In this document: positions 9,042 to 15,750 of the stretch, in pieces | How the letters are laid out: each line of letters starts with the position of its first letter | Numbering within the stretch: position 1 is the stretch's first letter | Assembly (NCBI RefSeq): GCF_000336875.1 | Contig: NZ_AOJK01000064.1 | Coordinates: 1 to 58,628, forward strand | DNA: 58,628 nucleotides | From: Halorubrum californiense DSM 19288 | Lineage (GTDB): Archaea; Halobacteriota; Halobacteria; Halobacteriales; Haloferacaceae | Reading direction: 5' to 3' | The notes under the pieces: generated by a model | The model's input: only the letters and a program-made list of their open reading frames with translations | The model's database searches: none | What the model was told of the DNA's origin: nothing | Program-made: the position numbers and the translations under genes

Positions 9042-9320
9042 TCAGAGCTCGCGCCGTTCCACTTCGGCATCGATCCCGGCCTCGTCGAGGTCCTCCCGGA
9101 CGCGCCGCCGGAGCGGATCCGGGACGCCGTCGCGCGGGACCGGCATGGCCGTCCCGCCCTCGTCGTCGTCGGTCGGGACGGACCAGTAGAGGACGCGGAC
9201 GCTGTCGGCGTAGAACTCCACCGCGTACCGGTCGTTTCCCCCCTCGTAGTGGACGCGGGCGGCCGCGCCCTCCGCGCGCCATCCCTCCTGTCGGACCAAG
9301 GCGGCGATCGGCTCTCGCAT
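9042..9320 (-). CDS. Hypothetical protein of 92 residues
   Basis: Not recognised. It is a small soluble alpha/beta protein: an N-terminal helix (IAALVRQEGWRAEG), then likely beta strands (ARVHYEGGNDRYAVEFYADSVRVLYWS) and a charged C-terminal helix (PLRRRVREDLDEAGIDAEVERREL). Codon use is typical of the genome (GC-rich third positions). It is divergent from RNase Z, with 116 bases between the starts. Confidence 0.6.
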   Translation of the reverse strand: MREPIAALVRQEGWRAEGAAARVHYEGGNDRYAVEFYADSVRVLYWSVPTDDDEGGTAMPVPRDGVPDPLRRRVREDLDEAGIDAEVERREL

Positions 9321-9436
9321 GCCTCCGCTCGGGCGGCCGGACTCATGTGGGTGTCGCCCGCTCCCCGCGACGCCGTAACGGTGGTTCCCTCACCCGCATC
9401 GACACCGGTTTACAAACGGCGCTCCGACGGGCGAGC

Positions 9437-10366
9437 ATGTCTCTTCGCGTCACCTTCCTCGGGACGGGCGGCGCCGTCCCGACCGTCGAGCGGGCGGCCA
9501 GCGCCGTCTTCGTCAACCGCGAGGGCGACCGCTTCCTCTTCGACTGCGGCGAGGGCACTCAGCGCGAGATGATGCGCAGCGGGACGGGGTTCGGCGTCGA
9601 CCGCGTGTTCGTCTCGCACCTCCACGGCGACCACGTCCTCGGCATCCCCGGCCTCATCCAGACGCTCGGGTTCAACGACCGCACCGACCCGCTGACGGTC
9701 CACTGCCCGCCGGGGACCGACGACCACCTCCGCGACCTCGTCCACGCGGTCGGCCACGACCCGGCGTTCCCGGTTCGGATCGAACCCGTCGAACCCGGCG
9801 AGGTCGCCTACGAGACGGACGAGTACGAGGTCCGCGCGTTCGAGACGGAACACCGGACCGTCTCGCAGGGGTACGTCCTCGCAGAGGACGACCGCCCCGG
9901 TCGGTTCGACCGCCCGAAGGCGGAGGAACTGGGCGTCCCCGTCGGCCCGAAGTTCGGCCGCCTCCACGAGGGGGAGTCGGTCGAGGCCGAGGACGGCACG
10001 GTCGTCGAGCCCGAACAGGTCGTCGGCCCGCCGCGCCCGGGTCGCAAGCTGGCGTACACCGCCGACACCCGCCCGCGAGAGGCGACCGTCGAGGCCGCCG
10101 AGAACGCCGACCTGCTGATCCACGACGCCACCTTCGCCGACGACATGGCCGACCGCGCCCGCGACACGGCCCACTCGACCGGCCGCGAGGCGGGGTCGAT
10201 CGCCGACCGCGCGGACGCGAAGCGGCTCGCGCTGGTCCACATCTCCTCGCGGTACGCCGCGGACGCGCGACCGATCCGCCGCGACGCCAGAGAGGTGTTC
10301 GACGGCGAGTGCCTGTTGCCAGACGACGGCGACCTGATCGAGGTGCCGTTCCCCGACGCGGACTGA
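9437..10366 (+). CDS. rnz: Ribonuclease Z (tRNA 3'-end processing)
   Basis: Endonuclease that cuts the 3' trailer from precursor tRNAs, leaving the end for CCA addition. A metallo-beta-lactamase fold of 309 residues, the short RNase Z length. The zinc motif HxHxDH is at 61-66 (VSHLHGDHVLG), with further ligands in FETEH, YTADTRP and LVHISSRY. The exosite arm, variable in the family, corresponds to about residues 155-200. A TATA-like GTTTACA at 9408-9414 lies about 26 bases before the ATG at 9437, fitting a leaderless transcript and that start choice. It is the last gene before the hairpin-rich repeat, copy A. Confidence 0.94.
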   Translation: MSLRVTFLGTGGAVPTVERAASAVFVNREGDRFLFDCGEGTQREMMRSGTGFGVDRVFVSHLHGDHVLGIPGLIQTLGFNDRTDPLTVHCPPGTDDHLRDLVHAVGHDPAFPVRIEPVEPGEVAYETDEYEVRAFETEHRTVSQGYVLAEDDRPGRFDRPKAEELGVPVGPKFGRLHEGESVEAEDGTVVEPEQVVGPPRPGRKLAYTADTRPREATVEAAENADLLIHDATFADDMADRARDTAHSTGREAGSIADRADAKRLALVHISSRYAADARPIRRDAREVFDGECLLPDDGDLIEVPFPDAD

Positions 10367-10500
10367 GACGTTGACGCTCCGGCCGGGCGGCTCTCCTCGG
10401 GTGACTCCGTGACCGAAACGGAGACCCCCGAAGCTCCGGTTCCCCGGCCGTACGACTGTGTTTCTGTTCATACACCAGCGGTTGACACGACCCGATCCGA

Positions 10501-10800
10501 AGCCCCAGCAGCGAGGCAGACGCACGCTCGCTGCGGTCCTCAGTCGCTCACTCCGTTCGCTCCTTGCGGTCCTTGCCTCGCCTGCGCCCGCCTCGCTGCT
10601 GCCCCTTCGAGTCCCGCCCCGACCACACGGCACCGCAGCCTCACACCTCCCCAGCCACGTCGCTGGCACCCTCCGCTTCGCTCCGGGGCCAGCGACTCCC
10701 TCGCGCGTGCTGTCGCCGGCGCGAAGCGCCGGCTTCCAGAGGGACCTTCGGTCCCTCGCGGCTCGGCCGCGGGGCGGCCTCGCAGGCACGCGCCACCGCC
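10501..10800. repeat. Hairpin-rich dispersed intergenic repeat, copy A
   Basis: A 300-base GC-rich element between rnz and the RPA gene that shares order and sequence blocks with 42784-43125. It starts with AAGCCCCAG and ends with GGCACGCGCCACCGCC. Nested inverted repeats are visible: 10507-10518 with 10590-10601 (12 of 12 pairs), 10659-10667 with 10688-10696 (9 of 9), and 10703-10710 with 10786-10793 (8 of 8). Two more short hairpins sit near 10717-10770 (GCCGGCGC-GAA-GCGCCGGC and GAGGGACC-TTC-GGTCCCTC). Stems differ from copy B by paired changes. No plausible protein is encoded. It could be a structured RNA or a non-autonomous repeat. Confidence 0.85.
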
Positions 10801-11070
10801 CCTCTCGCCACCCTTGTCGGATCCTCGCTCCGTGCGGCTGCGATCCGTGTGATCGTTCCACTCGAAACGAAGCCCGCGTGCGGCTGACGAGCGTCTGACG
10901 CAGTGAGGACCGCTCTGTCGGCTGATCGTCTCGGATCGAAAGAATCCCCCACAGCGGTCCTCAAACGGGCGTTTCGTTCCACTTTCACCGCGGTCACGTA
11001 CGTTTTAATACCATCTGGAACCAACCATCGTACGCCTCCCACAGAAACAAGACCGGAGGCGGAGACACCC
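10801..11070 (+). promoter_or_regulatory. RPA operon upstream region with TATA box and Shine-Dalgarno site
   Basis: After the repeat comes about 200 bases without clear features, then TTTTAATA at 11003-11010. That predicts a transcript start near 11035 and a leader of about 35 bases. GGAGG at 11055-11059 lies 11 bases before the ATG at 11071, a proper ribosome binding site that is less common in this mostly leaderless genome. Confidence 0.6.
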
Positions 11071-11997
11071 ATGAGCGAACTGCGACAGGAAGCGGAAGCG
11101 ATAGCGGAACAGTTCTCGGACCACACCGACGTCGACCCCGACGACGTCGAGGAGCGGCTGACGACGCTCGTCGACGAGTACCGCGTGCCGCTCGACGAGG
11201 CGAGCCGGAGCGTCACCAACAGCTACCTCGAAGACGCCGGGATGGAGCGCGACGAGCTCGGCCGCGGCGGCAGCGAGGAGGTCCTCGTCAACGACATCGA
11301 CGAGGACGAACAGTGGGTCGACCTGCGCGTGGAGCTGGTCGACCTCTGGGAGCCGCGCAGCGACTCCATCTCACAGGTCGGCCTGCTCGGCGACGAGTCG
11401 GGCACGATCAAGTTCGTCGCCTTCGAGACCTCCGACCTTCCCGAGCTGACCGAGGGACAGGCGTACGAGCTCTCGAACGTCGTCACCGACGAGTACGAGG
11501 GGAGCTACTCGGTGAAGCTCAACCGGACGACCGGGATCACCGAGATCGACGAGGAGATCGAGGTCGGCGACAACGCCGACACCGTCGAGGGCGCGCTGGT
11601 CGACATCCAGTCCGGTTCCGGACTGATCAAGCGCTGCCCCGAGGAGGACTGTACGCGCGTCCTCCAGAACGGGCGCTGCTCCGAACACGGGCAGGTCGAG
11701 GGCGAGTTCGACCTGCGGATCAAGGGCGTCCTCGACGACGGCGAGACCGTCACCGAGGTCATCTTCGACCGCGAGGCCACCGAGGACCTCACCGGCATGA
11801 CCCTCGATGAGGCCAAGGACATGGCGATGGACGCGCTCGACACCACCGTCGTCGCCGAGGAGATGGGCGAGGACGTGCTCGGGCGCTACTACCGCGTCAC
11901 CGGCCCCACCTTCGGCCGGTACGTCCTGGTCGACGAGATGGAGGACCCCGGAACAGTCGACGTTGAAAGCGCGCTGATCGAAGCGAGGTCGATTTGA
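11071..11997 (+). CDS. rpa3: Replication protein A (single-stranded DNA binding), RPA3-like
   Basis: Binds single-stranded DNA in replication and repair. The 308-residue protein has an N-terminal helical region (1-65), an OB fold around 75-165 (WVDLRVELVDLWEPRSDSISQVGLL, then GTIKFVAFE) and a zinc finger formed by C189, C194, C203 and H206 (CPEEDC, GRCSEHG). A second beta-rich segment (FDLRIKGVLDDGETVTEVIFD) follows. Haloarchaea usually carry three RPA genes; two of them sit next to a COG3390-type partner. The length of about 310 residues and the partner gene one base downstream fit RPA3 better than the longer RPA1, but the paralogue number is inference. Confidence 0.85.
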   Translation: MSELRQEAEAIAEQFSDHTDVDPDDVEERLTTLVDEYRVPLDEASRSVTNSYLEDAGMERDELGRGGSEEVLVNDIDEDEQWVDLRVELVDLWEPRSDSISQVGLLGDESGTIKFVAFETSDLPELTEGQAYELSNVVTDEYEGSYSVKLNRTTGITEIDEEIEVGDNADTVEGALVDIQSGSGLIKRCPEEDCTRVLQNGRCSEHGQVEGEFDLRIKGVLDDGETVTEVIFDREATEDLTGMTLDEAKDMAMDALDTTVVAEEMGEDVLGRYYRVTGPTFGRYVLVDEMEDPGTVDVESALIEARSI

Positions 11998-11998
11998 A

Positions 11999-12664
11999 AT
12001 GAGCCAGTCAGCCCCCACCCGAGAGGTCGCCCGGCGCGTGTTCGCGAGCGAGTTTAACGACGCCGGCTACACGTTCACCGAGTCCGACGACGAGCGGGCC
12101 CCCGTCTACGCGCTGTTACCGACGGGCGAGTCCTCGAACCGCGTGTTCTTCGTGGGGACGCTCACGGAGAAGGAGGACGTCGGCGAGGACAGCGAGTACT
12201 GGCGCGGCCGCATCGTCGACCCGACGGGCACGTTCTTCGTGTACGCCGGCCAGTACCAGCCCGAGGCCGCTTCCAAACTCCGGGACTTGGAGCCCCCGGC
12301 CTACGTCGCAGTCGTGGGGAAGCCCCGGACCTACGAGACCGACGACGGCACGGTCCGGGTCTCCGTCCGCCCCGAGTCGATCACCGAGGTCGACGCCGCC
12401 ACCCGCGACCGCTGGGTCGCGGAGACCGCCCGCCGCACCGTCGAGCGCGTCGCCGCGTTCGACGACGAGGGCAACGAGTACGCGCGGATGGCCCGCAAGG
12501 AGTACGACTCCGACCCCGAGACGTACAAGGCCGCCGCGCTGTCGGCGCTGGAGGACCTCGACGACAGCGGCGACGAACTCGCGGGCGACGAGTCCGGGAG
12601 CGACGACGCCGCGCTCGACGACGCTCCGGACGGGACCGACTCGGCCGGGACGCCGGAGCCCTGA
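11999..12664 (+). CDS. rpap3: RPA-associated protein (COG3390 type), RPAP3-like
   Basis: Partner of the preceding RPA; in Haloferax such proteins bind their cognate RPA and are required with it for DNA repair. The 221 residues contain an OB-like core with TREVARRVFASEFNDAGYTF, RVFFVGTLTEKEDVG, YWRGRIVDPTGTFFVYAGQYQPEA and YVAVVGKPRTY. The last 45 residues are acidic and disordered. The gene starts one base after the RPA stop, so the two are co-transcribed. The last codons and stop are part of an imperfect 50-base duplication (12651-12665 repeated at 12701-12715). Confidence 0.88.
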   Translation: MSQSAPTREVARRVFASEFNDAGYTFTESDDERAPVYALLPTGESSNRVFFVGTLTEKEDVGEDSEYWRGRIVDPTGTFFVYAGQYQPEAASKLRDLEPPAYVAVVGKPRTYETDDGTVRVSVRPESITEVDAATRDRWVAETARRTVERVAAFDDEGNEYARMARKEYDSDPETYKAAALSALEDLDDSGDELAGDESGSDDAALDDAPDGTDSAGTPEP

Positions 12665-12829
12665 CACGGCCGGCGTCTCGGCGTTCCGACGCGGTCGACG
12701 CGCCGGAACGCTGACGCGCCGAAACCGGAGTTCCGCGACGTTCGGCGCGGTTCTCCCTCCGAACGCGGTTTTCATTCTTGCGACCGTCTGACAAACGCTT
12801 AAGTGATCCGCGGAACGAACGGTCCGATA

Positions 12830-13234
12830 ATGGGCAACAAGAACAAGACGATCTCGTTCCGCGTCAACGAGGATGCGTTCGAGACCCTCCGCGACATCGC
12901 CGAGGAGCGGGATATCTCCCTGTCGGCGGTCTTCCGGGACTACGTGGATACGCTCGTTGCCCACGACGGTCAGGTCCGGGTCATCCCGGAGGCCGAACTG
13001 GACAGCATGGGCGACAGCGGGGAGTCGTTCCCCCCGAAGATCGAGGTCCCGAAGAGCTTCGTCCGCGAGCACGAGCGGCTGGAGCTCGAGGCCGAACACC
13101 TCCGCGAGCAGCTCGAAGAACACAAGCGCTACGTCAACTACCTCCGCGAGCAGCTGGAGGACGGCGACGAGGAAGTGATCCAGCTCGAGGACCTCGACGG
13201 CGAGCCCGACGAGCCCTCGTTCCGCCTCGGGTAG
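12830..13234 (+). CDS. Ribbon-helix-helix / coiled-coil protein
   Basis: A 134-residue probable DNA-binding protein. The N-terminal 45 residues match a CopG/Arc-like ribbon-helix-helix (KTISFRVNEDAFETLRDIAE and LSAVFRDYVDTLV). Residues 80-118 form a charged coiled coil (FVREHERLELEAEHLREQL onwards), which would add multimerisation, and the tail is acidic. The ATG at 12830 lies about 30 bases after CGCTTAAG (12796-12803), a likely TATA element, so the start is well placed for a leaderless message. Likely an abundant regulator or chromatin-type protein; the target is unknown. Confidence 0.8.
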   Translation: MGNKNKTISFRVNEDAFETLRDIAEERDISLSAVFRDYVDTLVAHDGQVRVIPEAELDSMGDSGESFPPKIEVPKSFVREHERLELEAEHLREQLEEHKRYVNYLREQLEDGDEEVIQLEDLDGEPDEPSFRLG

Positions 13235-13610
13235 CGCTTCGATCCGGGCGAGACCGCCCGTCCCACCGATTCTCCCGCGCCACGCTCGACCGCGGAGTCT
13301 CATCATGCCCGACCGCGGAGCCACATCACGCTCGATTGCCGAGCCGCGGCGCCGCCACGTCCGGTCCCCGCGTCGGACGACCCACCCCGCGCGAAACCTT
13401 CCTGTTCGTCCGTTACTGACCGACGAAACGCCCATGTTGGCGAAAATATTGCCGAACGGCTCGGAGTTTGTTCAGAAACGTCTGATTCTCTCCCAGTCTG
13501 ATGGACGCTCTCTCAGCGCGAAGGCGCTATTTCTGATTATACTAAATTATTTACGAAAACGATATTACCCGGGCGGTGGACAGATCGGACATGCGAAGGT
13601 GGGTTCGACC
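13235..13610. other. Intergenic region: 23-base tandem repeats and AT-rich promoter of the dehydrogenase operon
   Basis: Three degenerate 23-base units lie at 13281-13303, 13304-13326 and 13327-13349. From 13434 to about 13570 the DNA is much more AT-rich than its surroundings, with ACTAAATTATTTACGAAAAC (around 13541-13560) the best promoter core. An ATG at 13434 is in frame with the E1 alpha gene and open through this stretch, but the added residues do not resemble the family. Confidence 0.6.
13281..13349. repeat. Three degenerate 23-base tandem repeats
   Basis: Units share the core CTCGACCGCGGAGYC (first: CACGCTCGACCGCGGAGTC). Their period equals that of the arrays at 6752 and 33865, though the sequences differ. 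Confidence 0.8.
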
Positions 13611-14714
13611 GTGAGCGTGTTCGACAGGGCGTACGACGATACGGTTCGCGTCCTCGACGAGGAGGGCGAGGTCGTCGGCGACCTCCCCGACCTCGACGAC
13701 GAGTCGCTCGTCGAGATGTACAGGCACATGCGGCTGGCGCGCCACTTCGACGGCCGTGCGGTGAGCCTCCAGCGGCAGGGCCGGATGGGGACGTATCCCC
13801 CGCTCTCCGGACAGGAGGGCGCCCAGATCGGGTCGGCGTACGCGCTCGACGACGACGACTGGATGATCCCGTCGTACCGCGAGCACGGCGCCGCGCTGGT
13901 CCACGGGCTCCCGCTGAAACAGACGCTGCTCTACTGGATGGGCCACGAGGACGGCAACAACGCCCCGCCGGACGTCAACGTCTTCCCGGTCGCCGTGCCC
14001 ATCGCGTCGCAGATCCCCCACGCGACGGGCGCCGCGTGGGCCTCGAAGCTCCGCGGCGAGGACGACGCGTTCGTCTGCTACTTCGGCGACGGCGCGACGA
14101 GCGAGGGCGACTTCCACGAGGGGGTCAACTTCGCCGGCGTGTTCGACACGCCGACCGTCTTCTTCTGTAACAATAACCAGTGGGCGATCTCCGTCCCGCG
14201 CGAGCGGCAGACCCGGAGCGCGACGCTGGCGCAGAAGGCGGAGGCGTACGGGGTCGACGGCGTTCAGGTCGACGGGATGGACCCGCTCGCGGTGTACAGC
14301 GTCACGGAAGCGGCCTTGGAGAAGGCGCGCGACCCCGACGCGGACCGCCCGCGACCGACGCTCATCGAGGCGGTCCAGTACCGGTTCGGCGCGCACACCA
14401 CCGCCGACGACCCGACCGTCTACCGCGACGACGACGAGGTCGAGCGCTGGAAGGCGAAGGACCCGATCGACAGGCTGGAGTCGTACCTCCGGAACGAAGG
14501 GGTCCTCGACGACGAGCGCGTCGCGGAGATCGAGTCGTCGGTCGAGGCGCAGGTCGCGGACGCGATCGACGCGGCGGAGTCGATGGCGCGGCCCGACCCG
14601 CGGGAGCTGTTCGAGCACGCCTACGCGGAGCTTCCGCCGGAACTGGAGCGGCAGTACGAGGAGTTCGCCGCGCTGCGCGACGAGCGCGGCGACGCGGCGT
14701 TCCTGGAGGACTGA
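13611..14714 (+). CDS. 2-oxoacid dehydrogenase E1 component, alpha subunit
   Basis: Thiamine-diphosphate-dependent decarboxylase subunit of a pyruvate or branched-chain 2-oxoacid dehydrogenase complex. The 367 residues carry the ThDP-binding motif GDGATSEGDFHEGVNFAGVF with N in FFCNNNQWAIS, and the phosphorylation-loop-like YRFGAHTTADDPTVYR. I chose the GTG at 13611 because MSVFDRAYDDTVRVLDEEG is the normal family N-terminus; a GTG two codons later is possible. It is the first gene of E1a-E1b-E2-E3, with the beta subunit starting directly after its stop. Haloarchaea use ferredoxin-dependent enzymes for pyruvate and 2-oxoglutarate, so the substrate of these complexes is uncertain and may be branched-chain oxoacids. 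Confidence 0.92.
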   Translation: MSVFDRAYDDTVRVLDEEGEVVGDLPDLDDESLVEMYRHMRLARHFDGRAVSLQRQGRMGTYPPLSGQEGAQIGSAYALDDDDWMIPSYREHGAALVHGLPLKQTLLYWMGHEDGNNAPPDVNVFPVAVPIASQIPHATGAAWASKLRGEDDAFVCYFGDGATSEGDFHEGVNFAGVFDTPTVFFCNNNQWAISVPRERQTRSATLAQKAEAYGVDGVQVDGMDPLAVYSVTEAALEKARDPDADRPRPTLIEAVQYRFGAHTTADDPTVYRDDDEVERWKAKDPIDRLESYLRNEGVLDDERVAEIESSVEAQVADAIDAAESMARPDPRELFEHAYAELPPELERQYEEFAALRDERGDAAFLED

Positions 14715-15701
14715 ATGACCGACACACAGAATCTCACGCTGGTACAGGCGGTCCGAGACGGGCTACACACAGAACTGCGCGAGGACGACGACGTCGTCGT
14801 GATGGGCCAAGACGTCGGGAAGAACGGCGGCGTCTTCCGCGCCACCGAGGGCCTCTTCGACGAGTTCGGCGGCGACCGGGTGATCGACACCCCGCTCGCC
14901 GAGTCGGGCATCATCGGTACCGCGGTCGGGATGGCGGCGATGGGGATGCGACCCGTCCCGGAGATCCAGTTCTCCGGGTTCATGTACCCCGGCTTCGACC
15001 AGATCGTTTCCCATATGGCACGGTTCCGGACCCGGAGCCGCGGGCGGTTCACGCTCCCTATGACGCTGCGCGCTCCCTACGGCGGCGGCATCCGCGCGCC
15101 GGAACACCACTCCGAGTCGAAGGAGGCCTTCTACGCCCACGAGGCGGGGCTGAAGGTCGTCATCCCCTCGACGCCCCGCGAGGCGAAGGGGTTGCTCGCG
15201 GCGTCGATCCGCGACCCCGACCCGGTGATCTTCCTCGAACCGAAGCTGATCTACCGGGCGTTCCGCGAGGCGGTGCCCGAGGAGCCGTACACGGTCCCCA
15301 TCGGCGAGGCGGCCACGCGGCGCGAGGGCGACGACGTCGCCGTGTTTACCTACGGCGCGATGACCCGCCCCACGCTGGAGGCCGCCGAGACGCTCGGCGA
15401 GGAGGGGATCGAGTGCGAGGTCGTCGACCTCCGCACGATTTCCCCGCTCGACCGCGAGGCGATCGTCGAGGCGTTCGAGAAGACCGGCCGCGCGGTCGTC
15501 GTCCACGAGGCGCCCAAGACCGGCGGCCTCGCGGGCGAGATCACGGCGATCCTCCAGGAGGAGGCGCTCCTCTATCAGGAGGCGCCGATCGGCCGCGTCA
15601 CCGGCTTCGACGTGCCGTACCCGCTGTACGCCTTGGAGGACTACTACCTCCCGTCAGCGGCGCGCATCGAGGACGGAATCCTAGAGGCGGTCGAATTTTA
15701 A
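14715..15701 (+). CDS. 2-oxoacid dehydrogenase E1 component, beta subunit
   Basis: A 328-residue transketolase-like subunit that completes the ThDP site together with E1 alpha. Visible family segments are GQDVGKNGGVFRATEGL, TPLAESGIIGTAVGMA, the catalytic-loop type RAPYGGGIRAPEHHSES, and the C-terminal transketolase domain with VVDLRTISPLDREAI. The ATG follows the alpha-subunit stop with no gap, so translation is coupled. A 15-codon reading frame lies between this stop and the E2 start. Confidence 0.93.
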   Translation: MTDTQNLTLVQAVRDGLHTELREDDDVVVMGQDVGKNGGVFRATEGLFDEFGGDRVIDTPLAESGIIGTAVGMAAMGMRPVPEIQFSGFMYPGFDQIVSHMARFRTRSRGRFTLPMTLRAPYGGGIRAPEHHSESKEAFYAHEAGLKVVIPSTPREAKGLLAASIRDPDPVIFLEPKLIYRAFREAVPEEPYTVPIGEAATRREGDDVAVFTYGAMTRPTLEAAETLGEEGIECEVVDLRTISPLDREAIVEAFEKTGRAVVVHEAPKTGGLAGEITAILQEEALLYQEAPIGRVTGFDVPYPLYALEDYYLPSAARIEDGILEAVEF

Positions 15702-15702
15702 C

Positions 15703-15750
15703 ATGGCCGCCGGAGATACATCCATGACCACCGAGGAGGCCGATCGATGA
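15703..15750 (+). CDS. Possible 15-residue mini-ORF coupled to the E2 start
   Basis: ATG at 15703 opens MAAGDTSMTTEEADR and stops at TGA 15748-15750, which overlaps the ATG of E2 (15747) as ATGA. Such an overlap favours termination-reinitiation, so the mini-ORF could hand ribosomes to E2. It may also be chance; 15 codons carry little statistical weight. Confidence 0.25.
   Translation: MAAGDTSMTTEEADR

Noticed and set aside
6990-9572. 860-codon plus-strand frame opposite the ABC exporter
   Set aside because: Shadow frame running through a recognised gene, an intergenic region and the start of RNase Z; no homologous pattern.
10409-10898. Several 100-150 codon frames over repeat copy A
   Set aside because: Low-complexity Arg/Pro/Ser/Ala products in overlapping frames; the region is explained by hairpins, and copy B does not keep the frames.
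11999-12664. RPA partner gene as an independent OB-fold replication factor
   Set aside because: Position one base after RPA and match to the COG3390 partner pattern make the RPA-associated protein the simpler reading.
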